45,388 nt of DNA from the NCBI GenBank assembly GCA_945861415.1, contig CAMAUV010000001.1:1-45388 (forward strand), read 5' to 3'. Under the pieces are notes generated by a model. It made no database searches, was not told the DNA's origin, and saw nothing but the letters and a program-made list of their open reading frames with translations. The position numbers and the translations under genes were made by a program. This document shows positions 1 through 7,325 of the stretch, one piece after another (the stretch's first letter is position 1; every line of letters begins with the position of its first letter). Origin of the DNA: Akkermansia muciniphila (GTDB lineage Bacteria; Verrucomicrobiota; Verrucomicrobiia; Verrucomicrobiales; V1-33).

Positions 1-132
1 ATCGGGGCTATTGAAACCTACATCGCCAGCTACAATAGCAATCCCACCCCCTTCGTCTGGACCACCAAAGCCGCCGACATCCTGGCAAAAGTCAGCCGGG
101 CAAGGCAAAAACTCCTTTCGTTACGCCATTAA
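1..132 (+). CDS. IS630-family transposase, C-terminal end (partial)
   Basis: The reading frame is open from the first base of the window and stops with TAA at 130-132, giving the last 43 residues of a protein. The residues IETYIASYNSNPTPFVW followed by an ADILAKV helix match the usual C-terminal end of IS630-type DDE transposases (family knowledge), where this segment follows the last catalytic acidic residue. The catalytic core lies outside the window, so it cannot be judged whether the element is intact. I could not identify the terminal inverted repeat or the TA target duplication downstream. Confidence 0.72.
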   Translation: MGAIETYIASYNSNPTPFVWTTKAADILAKVSRARQKLLSLRH

Positions 133-312
133 ACGCGCACTACACTAGAGCGTTCGTGCACATTTGGCTTGCGTTCCGCAGTGCCGGGGACAACCTTTCG
201 CGACACCGTTACCACTGGGGCAGCGATATTTTATGCCAGCCCTTCCGCGTGTCTCTGCATGGTCGCCGACCGTATAATCGTTCGAACATCCATAAAATTC
301 AACTTCTCCCTC

Positions 313-2280
313 ATGAAGTTTACTCTCCTCGCCCTAATAATTTCCGCCGCCTTCTGCCCTGCTACTGAAGCGCTCATGGAGCAGCCTCGCCCGATCCCAC
401 TGCGGGAGTCAGGGGCGGGCCGCATGGTGCCGGAGATCAAATGCCGGGCGCTGAATGGAACGGAAATCTCACTGCGCTCGCTGGCAGGGAAAAAGAAAGC
501 CGTGGCGGTGGCCTTCACCAGTCCAACTTGTCCACTCAGCGCCAAACTGATGCCCACGCTGGCGGCATTGGAAAAGGAGTTTGCTGCAGAAGGAGTTGGG
601 TTTGTCTTTATCGATCCCACGGCCAGTGATACGCCGGAAGCCATTTTGGCCGCGGCCAGGACGCACGGGTTTTCGGGACCCATGGTGCATGACAAGGACA
701 TGTCTGTGACGGCTGCTCTGGGAGCGGTTTCAACCACGGAAGTGTTTGTAATGGATCCTTCCAGCACGCTCATTTACCGGGGAGCCGTGGATGACCAGTA
801 TGGTCTCGGTTACGCAAAAGATGCTCCTAAGAATGAATGGCTGCGCGACGCTCTTCGCGCTACCCTGAGGGGACAGCGTCCGCGGATTGCCGCTACCACC
901 GCACCAGGGTGTGCTCTGGCCCTGCCGGAGAAAAAACCGGCGGCCACAACTGCGGTCACATGGCATGGCCGGGTGTCGCGTATCGTACAGGCGAATTGTC
1001 AGGACTGCCATCGATCCGGCGGTATCGCGCCGTTTTCCTTGGAGTCACGGGATGATGTCGTTTCCCGTGTGGGCATGATCAGGAAGGTAGTGAGTAAAGG
1101 TATTATGCCACCGTGGTTTGCCTCGCCGCTGGGAGAACGCAGTGCTTTTGCCAATGACCGCTCGCTCACGGAGTCGGACCGCAGTGACCTGCTGGCATGG
1201 CTGGACGGCGGTCGGCCGGAGGGGAATTCCGCGGATGCGCCCGCGCCGCGCCGCTGGGCCGATGCCGAGTGGGCCATAGGCAAGCCGGACGCCATTTATG
1301 AACTGCCGCGAACGGTAGACATCAAAGCCACCGGCAAGATGGATTACGTGAACATTGAAGTGGAGACGGGCCTTATGGAGGACAAATGGGTCCAAAGTCT
1401 TGAGGTGCTGCCTACAGCCCCGGGACAGGTGCACCACGTTCTTATCTTTATCACGAAGACCGACGGCAGCGGACGGCGGAGAGTACAAGATCCCAACAAT
1501 TTCTTCGCGGCCTACGTACCCGGCAGCAACATCCTGCAGTATCCGGCAGGATATGCGAAAAAGCTCCCTCGCGGTGCGGTGCTCAGGTTCCAGCTCCATT
1601 ATACACCTACGGGCTCTGCCACACAGGATCGCACGCGTCTCGGCGTTGTTTTCGCCAAAAACCCGCCCCGCTACGAAGTGAAAGTGGCGGCGGCCCTGAA
1701 TCCACGGCTCTCTATTCCGCCGGGTGCTGAGAATCACATCGAAAAGGCCACGCTGCCCGTGAGCTTTGATGTGCGGCTGCTGTCGCTCATGCCGCATGCG
1801 CATGTGCGCGGAAAGTCTTTCCGCTACGAACTCGCCGACCCTGATGGCACGCGGCGCACGCTTCTTAACGTGCCCCGTTATGACTTCAACTGGCAGCTCC
1901 TCTACCGCCTGGCAGAGCCCCCGCTGATTCCGGCGGGCAGCCGCATCGAGGTGACGGCTGCGTTTGATAACAGCGCTAACAATCCCGCGAATCCGAACCC
2001 GGCTCAGCGAGTCCGGTGGGGTGAACAGACCGATGATGAAATGCTCATCGGCTACATGGAATATGTAAATCCAGCAGAGAATCCGTCCAACCCGGAAGCG
2101 GCGGCGGCCATTGCCACGAATACCTTGCCTGCATTCGGAAGGAGGCTAGATACAGACAAGGACGGCCGGGTTTCCAAAGCGGAGGCCGGCGCCGTTTTTG
2201 CCGACCTCTTCAACGGACTGGATGCTGACCGGGACGGCTTTGTCACTGCGCAGGAGGCGAATGCCGGGGCACACCGGTAG
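313..2280 (+). CDS. Secreted redoxin - cytochrome c - copper monooxygenase-like - EF-hand fusion protein
   Basis: The ATG at 313 is chosen because it begins a good signal peptide (MKFTLLALIISAAF); the frame stays open upstream to 169 but that part does not look like protein. The mature protein (655 residues with signal) has four parts. Residues about 30-190 are a thioredoxin/AhpC-like domain with a single CPLS cysteine at 73. A c-type haem site, C229-x-x-C232-H, follows. Residues about 300-590 resemble the copper type II ascorbate-dependent monooxygenase fold: H374-H375, H429, the H495-A-H497 pair and M577 sit where that family binds its two coppers. Two EF-hand loops start near residues 613 and 637. 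It should act outside the cytoplasm. The copper and haem roles are inferred from family patterns; the substrate is unknown. It stands alone, with no operon partner. Confidence 0.75.
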   Translation: MKFTLLALIISAAFCPATEALMEQPRPIPLRESGAGRMVPEIKCRALNGTEISLRSLAGKKKAVAVAFTSPTCPLSAKLMPTLAALEKEFAAEGVGFVFIDPTASDTPEAILAAARTHGFSGPMVHDKDMSVTAALGAVSTTEVFVMDPSSTLIYRGAVDDQYGLGYAKDAPKNEWLRDALRATLRGQRPRIAATTAPGCALALPEKKPAATTAVTWHGRVSRIVQANCQDCHRSGGIAPFSLESRDDVVSRVGMIRKVVSKGIMPPWFASPLGERSAFANDRSLTESDRSDLLAWLDGGRPEGNSADAPAPRRWADAEWAIGKPDAIYELPRTVDIKATGKMDYVNIEVETGLMEDKWVQSLEVLPTAPGQVHHVLIFITKTDGSGRRRVQDPNNFFAAYVPGSNILQYPAGYAKKLPRGAVLRFQLHYTPTGSATQDRTRLGVVFAKNPPRYEVKVAAALNPRLSIPPGAENHIEKATLPVSFDVRLLSLMPHAHVRGKSFRYELADPDGTRRTLLNVPRYDFNWQLLYRLAEPPLIPAGSRIEVTAAFDNSANNPANPNPAQRVRWGEQTDDEMLIGYMEYVNPAENPSNPEAAAAIATNTLPAFGRRLDTDKDGRVSKAEAGAVFADLFNGLDADRDGFVTAQEANAGAHR

Positions 2281-2675
2281 TGAAGCGGGAGTTGCGCGCC
2301 AGTCAATTGCGCCCTAGTTCCCAAGCTTGTCGGCACATCTCTTGCCCGGTTTTCATAAGCCTGCCATGCCTCTCTCTGCGGCGGCGTGGCGTAGCTTAAT
2401 TCTCGCGCCTGCCCGGGAGAAGTAAATCCGTTAAAAGAAATCGAGGGCTTTTTTACAGTGCGCTTCGCGGGCAGCATGCATCTCAAGTGGCTGAATCAGC
2501 TTCAGGCATAGCCCGGCCTACAACATTGGGAATCAGTCAGAGGAAACTGCCCTCTTATTCAATTCATCGATAAATTCGCTGAATATCAATTCCTTGCTAG
2601 TCGTGAACAGGACTAAAAGGCGGAGTTGTATCCATGAACATAATTCATCTTTACATGAATGTATTATTATCATGT
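2281..2675. other. Intergenic stretch without a recognisable gene
   Basis: There is no convincing reading frame on either strand between the redox fusion gene and the sigma-54-type promoter. The last 150 bases become clearly A+T-rich compared with the flanking genes, as expected for a regulated promoter region that could hold activator sites. I could not recognise a specific enhancer sequence such as an NtrC site. Confidence 0.5.
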
Positions 2676-2692
2676 TTGGCACAGGTGCTGCT
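2676..2692 (+). promoter_or_regulatory. Sigma-54 (RpoN) -24/-12 promoter
   Basis: The sequence TTGGCACAGGTGCTGCT fits the RpoN consensus TTGGCAC-N5-TTGCW with one mismatch. The invariant GG (2678-2679) and GC (2690-2691) are exactly 10 bases apart. Transcription would start near 2703, leaving a leader of about 30 bases before the ATG of the outer-membrane protein gene at 2735. Genes for nitrogen scavenging are commonly under RpoN with NtrC (known). The urea-related sequences just downstream make that reading attractive here (inference). Confidence 0.72.
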
Positions 2693-2734
2693 GAAACTTA
2701 GTGCGCCACCAAGGCCAAACAATTAATACAAACT

Positions 2735-3526
2735 ATGAAAAAAACAGCACTACTTATCACTGCCGGATTCCTTGCCTCCATTGCCACGCCCGCTACAGCC
2801 GGAGCACTCGGAACACCCGGGGCGCCTCCTCCCCTTCCTCCTTCGGAACCTTTCGTAACAGGAAACCTGACTCTCGCCTACAACACGCACTTTATCTCCT
2901 ATGGTCATGATATCTGGAACGCCGGTAATGCCTGGGACGACGGTCTGTTCAACCCTTCGATGGAACTGGCCTTCAATCTCGGAAATGGTTTACAAATCTA
3001 CTTGAACACATGGTTCGATGTCAATGACAACATGGTATCCGATATTGGCGGGGACGTTCAGGAAGTGGACGTAAACGTCGGTTTGTATTACACGAAAGAT
3101 AAATGGAAGTTTCAACTAGGCTACGGTGCATGGATGTATGCCAGTCAAGTTGAACATATCATTGATGGTAAGATATCCTACAGCGATGGCTTCTGGAACC
3201 CTTTTGTCATGCTCCACGGCCGCGTTGGGGATGATCTTCCGTTTGATACCGGACTTGTTGCCCAACTCGGCATAGCCCCCTCTAAAACTTTCGGGGCCGT
3301 GACAGTTAGTATGCCGGTGACCGTGTCCTTTGATACGGATAACTTCCACGGTGGAGACTCGGGTTTCGCATACGCATCAGTCGGACTGGGGGCGAGTATT
3401 CCCTTATGGAAACAGACAACCCTAAACTTAGCGGCTACCTACTATCACACCATTGACGATGTTATTTCTGTCAATCGCGACGAGGATTTTGTCACTGGCA
3501 GCGCAGGCATAACCATTTCTTTCTAG
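2735..3526 (+). CDS. Outer-membrane beta-barrel protein, putative porin
   Basis: This 263-residue protein starts with a clear signal peptide (MKKTALLITAGFLASIATPATA). It then shows alternating hydrophobic and polar strands rich in Tyr, Trp, Phe and Gly, and ends in Phe (ITISF), as beta-barrel outer-membrane proteins do. No enzymatic motif is visible. The sigma-54-type promoter 43 bases upstream of the start codon and the urea-transporter/urease fragments downstream suggest a channel for urea or another nitrogen source; this rests on context only. It could equally be a general small barrel. It is more A+T-rich than its neighbours. Confidence 0.7.
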   Translation: MKKTALLITAGFLASIATPATAGALGTPGAPPPLPPSEPFVTGNLTLAYNTHFISYGHDIWNAGNAWDDGLFNPSMELAFNLGNGLQIYLNTWFDVNDNMVSDIGGDVQEVDVNVGLYYTKDKWKFQLGYGAWMYASQVEHIIDGKISYSDGFWNPFVMLHGRVGDDLPFDTGLVAQLGIAPSKTFGAVTVSMPVTVSFDTDNFHGGDSGFAYASVGLGASIPLWKQTTLNLAATYYHTIDDVISVNRDEDFVTGSAGITISF

Positions 3527-3574
3527 TTTTTTAGCAATCCTTCCAGTTCTGTTTGATGAAACCTGTTATGTAAT

Positions 3575-3667
3575 ATGAAACGAAGATCAATATTATCAAT
3601 TGTCGCTGCGGCCACTGCCTGTTTCTCCGCTGGTGCCGCTGGTGCCGCGGAGACGGTGAAAGTGGCG
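3575..3667 (+). pseudogene. urtA: 5' fragment of a urea ABC transporter substrate-binding protein gene (urtA-like)
   Basis: The ATG at 3575 opens a typical signal peptide ([20 protein letters not shown]) ending in AGAAET-VKV. Mature UrtA proteins begin with a similar A-D/E-T-hydrophobic-K-V followed by GILHSLSG (family knowledge). After the bases for ETVKV the similarity stops and the sequence becomes ureG in another reading frame. The urtA frame continues only as nonsense to 3796. The fragment therefore looks like the left edge of a deletion that removed the rest of urtA and everything between it and ureG. With so few mature residues left, another periplasmic binding protein cannot be excluded. 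Confidence 0.5.
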
Positions 3668-3963
3668 GGGACAATCTCTCGGCCACCTTCTCGCCGGAAC
3701 TGGCGGACGTTTTCATTTTTGTCATCGATGTGGCGGAAGGCGACAAGATTCCCCGAAAGGGCGGTCCGGCCATCCGGCACAGTGATCTGCTGCTGATCAA
3801 TAAAACTGATCTCGCTCCGCTGGTGGGGGCGGACCTAGCTGTGATGGAGCGCGATGCCAAAGTCCAGCGGGGCACGCGTCCTTTTATCTTCGCCGATCTC
3901 AAGTCAGGCAAAGGTCGCGAGGAACTTCTCGCGTGGCTAACCAAAGAGTACCTTTTCGTGTGA
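3658..3963 (+). pseudogene. ureG: 3' fragment of urease accessory GTPase gene ureG
   Basis: From 3658 this frame reads [17 protein letters not shown], then [35 protein letters not shown], ending at TGA 3961-3963. These are hallmark UreG segments, including the [10 protein letters not shown] motif and the NKTD guanine-specificity motif. About 100 residues of the usual 200 or so are missing, including the start codon and the N-terminal P-loop GTP-binding motif, so no functional UreG can be made. UreG normally loads nickel into urease together with UreD, UreF and UreE. The stop overlaps the start of ureD, so the original translational coupling survives. Confidence 0.85.
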
Positions 3964-4805
3964 CCGCGCCTCCTCCAACGGCACCCGCCCGCACTGGCGG
4001 CCGCCGGCTGCACGGCCATTTGCATCTGACCGTTTCGCCGGACGAAGCGGGCCGTACGTTCATTCGCCGGCAGTCGTTCCGGGCTCCCATGCACTTGAGC
4101 AAGCCGCACCTCGACGAAGGTGCGCTGGTAGTGAATGCCGTGAATCCCACGGCCGGGCTCTTCGACGGTGATGAAGTCGATGTCGATGTCACGGTGGAAA
4201 GCGGCGCCCGCCTCGTCCTGACCTCTCCCAGCGCCAGCCGGGTCTACAGGGCGCGGTCTGAAACGCCTGCCATCGTGCGCCAGCGGCTCACAGTTGCGGA
4301 AGGTGCCAGCGCCGAATTCTTCCCTGAACTCTTTATTCCCCAGGCCGGGTCCCGCTACCATCAGCAAACCGAACTGCGCGTCGCAGACGGCGGTCAGTTG
4401 CTCTACTGTGAGTGGCTCTCGCCCGGCCGCGTCGCCTGCGGCGAGACCTTCGCATGGCATGAATTGCTATGGGACACCGATGTCTTCTGGAGTGACCGCC
4501 TCGTGGCCCGCGAGCGCTATCGCCTGGCGCCGGATGATGCCAGTCTGACAGCGCTGCAAACGCTCTACGGGCAAAGCCACTACCTTGGCTTCTTTGTGCT
4601 CGGCTGGCCACACTGGCCGGCGGATGAACTGGATGCCCTTCATGCTCCTGGCGTCACTTGCGGCCATGGTCCCCTCACTGCCGGCGGCGGCACAGTGCGC
4701 CTCCTCTGCGCGGACAACCTGACTGCCCGCCGGACCTTCGCCCGCGTGCGCGCCATTTTCTATGCCGCCGCCGGCCGCCGCGTGCCGGCCCTTCGGAGGT
4801 TTTGA
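3960..4805 (+). CDS. ureD: Urease accessory protein UreD (UreH)
   Basis: The protein (281 residues from the GTG at 3960) shows the UreD pattern: GHLHLTV near the start, [54 protein letters not shown], and a C-terminal [15 protein letters not shown]. UreD is the scaffold that binds apo-urease and, with UreF and UreG, allows nickel insertion. The GTG at 3960 forms a GTGA overlap with the ureG stop codon and is preferred; an in-frame GTG at 3933 is an alternative. The gene looks intact, but no urease structural gene (ureA, ureB, ureC), ureE or ureF lies in the window and its ureG neighbour is broken. It may be an orphan relic unless partners lie elsewhere. Confidence 0.85.
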   Translation: MTAPPPTAPARTGGRRLHGHLHLTVSPDEAGRTFIRRQSFRAPMHLSKPHLDEGALVVNAVNPTAGLFDGDEVDVDVTVESGARLVLTSPSASRVYRARSETPAIVRQRLTVAEGASAEFFPELFIPQAGSRYHQQTELRVADGGQLLYCEWLSPGRVACGETFAWHELLWDTDVFWSDRLVARERYRLAPDDASLTALQTLYGQSHYLGFFVLGWPHWPADELDALHAPGVTCGHGPLTAGGGTVRLLCADNLTARRTFARVRAIFYAAAGRRVPALRRF

Positions 4806-4873
4806 ACCTTACCGCGCCGTGCCGCAGTAGAATTCATCCATCCGCTGGATGACCAGACAGTTCGCAATTCACT

Positions 4874-5344
4874 TCAGCGGATCAGTTTATTGTATTTCTC
4901 TGTCAGCGCGTTGAACTCGCGGGTGCGGGCGTTGAGTTTTTCAATAGCGGCGTCGCGCTCGGCGGTGAGTGATTTGAGCAGCTCGTTTTGTTTCGCGATG
5001 GCGGCGCTCTGGTTCTCCACAGCGGGAGCGGCGGCGAGGCGGCTGAGGGCTTCTATGGTGAGGCCGCGGGCAGCCCAGTCGGGCTGGAGCGCGCGGAGTT
5101 CTTCGAGGGTTTTTAAGTACTGGGCCTCGGTGTCGTCGCGGAGTTTGGTGATGCGGGCGACTTCTGCTTCCAGCACCGCGACGCGCTGGCGGGTTTCGCC
5201 GTGAGCTTTGGTTTCGGCTTCAAGCCGCGTGTGGTAATCGAGAATAGCAGCGCGGAAGTCGGCTTCGCGTTTCCACTGCCAGAGACACAAGCCACAGAGG
5301 GCGGTGAGGACAGCGGCGAGGGTGATGAGCAGCGGGCGGTTCAC
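4874..5344 (-). CDS. Membrane-anchored coiled-coil protein of the TonB operon, unknown function
   Basis: This 156-residue protein has one N-terminal hydrophobic segment (LLITLAAVLTALCGLCLW) that would anchor it in the inner membrane. The remaining 130 residues are almost all helical with heptad-like spacing (ETRQRVAVLEAEVARITKL; LLKSLTAERDAAIEKLNA), so a long coiled coil probably projects into the periplasm. Its start codon overlaps the stop of exbD, which implies translational coupling and a role linked to the TonB-ExbB-ExbD motor. I recognise no named family. Confidence 0.65.
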   Translation of the reverse strand: MNRPLLITLAAVLTALCGLCLWQWKREADFRAAILDYHTRLEAETKAHGETRQRVAVLEAEVARITKLRDDTEAQYLKTLEELRALQPDWAARGLTIEALSRLAAAPAVENQSAAIAKQNELLKSLTAERDAAIEKLNARTREFNALTEKYNKLIR

Positions 5345-5748
5345 GGGCGTTTCGCCTGGAGGCTCACAGTGCGGAATCCGGCACGGCGCGTGGCATCAAT
5401 GGCGCGCATGGTGTCGGCGTGGCGGGTGTCGGCATCGGCGCTGATATACACGGGCAGCGCGGGGTTGGTCTTAAAACTGGCGGCGAGGCGCTGTTCTAAC
5501 TCGGTATAGGCGAGCCGCTCTTCGCCGTAATAGATGTCGCCAGCAGCGCTGACGGCGAGGCTGATGTTGTCTGGTTTGAGATCGTCCTGAGCGGTGCTCG
5601 CCCCGGGGAGGTTCACCTTTACGGTCTTTTGCTTTGTCATGGTGAGGCTGACCATCATGAAAGAAGCCAGCAGAAAGAACATCACGTCAATGAGCGGGAT
5701 GATTTCCAGCCGGCCTTTGCGGGCAGGGATGGGCGAGCGCAGTTTCAT
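5341..5748 (-). CDS. exbD: Biopolymer transport protein ExbD/TolR
   Basis: At 135 residues this has the normal ExbD length. One transmembrane helix near the N-terminus contains the essential membrane aspartate, D21, in IIPLIDVMFFLLASFMM. A periplasmic domain with the usual VYISADADTRHADTM segment follows. With ExbB it forms the proton-driven motor that energises TonB. The gene starts inside the last codons of exbB (overlap at 5745-5748) and ends inside the first codons of the coiled-coil gene, so the operon is tightly coupled. A TolR role is less likely given the adjacent tonB and receptor genes. Confidence 0.9.
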   Translation of the reverse strand: MKLRSPIPARKGRLEIIPLIDVMFFLLASFMMVSLTMTKQKTVKVNLPGASTAQDDLKPDNISLAVSAAGDIYYGEERLAYTELEQRLAASFKTNPALPVYISADADTRHADTMRAIDATRRAGFRTVSLQAKRP

Positions 5749-6398
5749 GCGGATGCTTGAGCTGAGACGCCGGCGGCTTTGTCGAATCCGTGGCGCGCGG
5801 CGAGGATGAGCGCATTGGTGGCCGCCGTTTCCAGGTCAAACTGCAGGGAACTGAGCCGCGTGTGGAAGTGGTTCATGGGGATGAGCGTCACGATGGCGAT
5901 GCCCAGACCTGCGGCGGTGGCAATGAGCGCCTCGCCGATTCCGCCGGTCACTTTCTCCACCGCCAGCTCAGAGCCGCCGATGCTGGTGAAACTGCCCATG
6001 ATGCCCGTGACAGTGCCCAGCAGCCCGAGCAGCGGGCCGAGGGTGACGATGGTGTCCATGCCGCTGAGAAAGCGCCCCGCGCCGCGCAGTTCCTGTCCGG
6101 CGGCGACTTCCAGCGCGCCCTGCATCGAAGTGTTAGGGTGCTGCAGACCGTGGTGGAGCATGCGGATCACGGGATCGCTGCTACCTGCGGAGAGAGTGAT
6201 GCTTCTATCCATACCCCCTGCGGCGAGGGCGGCAAAGACTTCATCGAGTCGGCGGGAGTTGCGGCCGCGCATAGTTCGCACCCACCAGAAGATGCGTTCG
6301 GCGATGAGGCAGACGGCGACAATCGCGACAGCGGCGGTGGGATACATGATGGGACCTCCTTTGATGAAGAAGTCTACGACAGCATTAGCCAGGATCAT
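5745..6398 (-). CDS. exbB: MotA/TolQ/ExbB proton channel protein
   Basis: The ATG at 6398 (MILANAVVDFFIKGGPIMYP) is chosen because ExbB proteins start just before this FxxGGPxMxP segment; the longer frame from 6527 overlaps tonB and does not look like protein. The 217-residue product has three transmembrane segments: near residues 12-32, and the pair around LGPLLGLLGTVTGIMGSF and GEALIATAAGLGIAIVTLIP, which is the diagnostic MotA_ExbB region. It forms the pentameric channel around the ExbD helices and passes protons to drive TonB. It is third in the receptor-tonB-exbB-exbD operon. Confidence 0.9.
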   Translation of the reverse strand: MILANAVVDFFIKGGPIMYPTAAVAIVAVCLIAERIFWWVRTMRGRNSRRLDEVFAALAAGGMDRSITLSAGSSDPVIRMLHHGLQHPNTSMQGALEVAAGQELRGAGRFLSGMDTIVTLGPLLGLLGTVTGIMGSFTSIGGSELAVEKVTGGIGEALIATAAGLGIAIVTLIPMNHFHTRLSSLQFDLETAATNALILAARHGFDKAAGVSAQASA

Positions 6399-6438
6399 GG
6401 ATGGTGCGTTAGCGGTGAATGTTAATAGGGGAGGCGTT

Positions 6439-7299
6439 CTAGCGAAGCTTGAAGGAAACGGGCACGCGGCAAGTGCTAGGCGCTCCGGCGGGCCATCGCC
6501 AGCGGCTCTGCACCCATGAGGCGGCATGACTGTCGAGTTGAGATGAGCCGCTGCCGCCCGCGACGCTCACAGACGAGGCGGAGCCATCTGCAGCGACCCT
6601 GATGGTGAGGGTCACGGTGCCGGTGAGGCCCTGTTTTTTAGCGAAGGCAGGGTAGGGTGGTTTTGGGAACTTTCCTCTGCCACCGCTACCTGCGCTCGCG
6701 TTGTCGGCGGCTAGTCCCGTGCCTCCGGAAGTTCCTCCACCTGCTGTTGGAGCGGCGGTGGGCCAGGGGCCAGGGGTCGCTGTAGTTTTAGTTGTACGCG
6801 GAGTCACGGCGGGCTTGACCGGGGATAGTTCCAGCACGCGGAGTGCTGGCTCAATCTCCGAGGCCAGCGGCACTTCGAACACGTCTTCATCGGTCAGCAG
6901 CGGCTCGGGCGGAGTGTCATCCGGGGCGGATTCCTGCGCGTCTGCGGCAGCTGGGGGGTTCTCCGGTATTTCCTCCTCGGCGGCAAGGTCTGCCATGGTA
7001 ATGTCCTGCACTGGCACTCCCAGCGGGGGTGTCCCAGCTGCCTTCCGGGCAGCGGGCGGAAGGTTCACCACGGGACTGGCCACGCCGGCGATGCCCACGC
7101 TAAGGAAGCTCACCGCTACCCCCAGCAGCCACACGAGCGCAGTCTGTGTCTCCTTCGCGGGGCGGATCAGCACGTGCGGGCCTCCCGCGGTGGCGGCAGG
7201 CGTGTTGGAGGTGCTGGAACGGCGGGGTAGCATGACGGGCTCGGCTGTCATGGCACAGCCTGGGGCCGTGTATAGTGAAACTGCAGCGGCAGAGTTCAT
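6439..7299 (-). CDS. tonB: TonB-family energy transducer
   Basis: The protein (up to 286 residues) has a cytoplasmic stretch and one transmembrane helix near residues 53-75. A long Pro/Ala/Glu/Thr-rich periplasmic linker follows. It ends in a TonB C-terminal domain of about 80 residues containing the PPYPAFAKKQGLTGTVTL segment and a final VPVSFKLR strand. It would carry energy from ExbB/ExbD to the receptor encoded just upstream, 26 bases away. The N-terminus is uncertain: other start codons would shorten the cytoplasmic part without touching the helix. The linker has a glycine/serine run (GGGTSGGTG) less common in classical TonB. Confidence 0.85.
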   Translation of the reverse strand: MNSAAAVSLYTAPGCAMTAEPVMLPRRSSTSNTPAATAGGPHVLIRPAKETQTALVWLLGVAVSFLSVGIAGVASPVVNLPPAARKAAGTPPLGVPVQDITMADLAAEEEIPENPPAAADAQESAPDDTPPEPLLTDEDVFEVPLASEIEPALRVLELSPVKPAVTPRTTKTTATPGPWPTAAPTAGGGTSGGTGLAADNASAGSGGRGKFPKPPYPAFAKKQGLTGTVTLTIRVAADGSASSVSVAGGSGSSQLDSHAASWVQSRWRWPAGAPSTCRVPVSFKLR

Positions 7300-7325
7300 G
7301 GCGCCTAACGGTTGGGACTGCAGTG

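Noticed and set aside
169..312. Longer N-terminus for the redox fusion protein
   Set aside because: The extra 48 residues have no family resemblance, and the internal ATG at 313 begins a standard signal peptide.
3575..3796. A genuine 73-codon secreted protein
   Set aside because: Only the signal peptide is protein-like. After VKV the frame runs out of phase through ureG, so it is half of a deletion scar.
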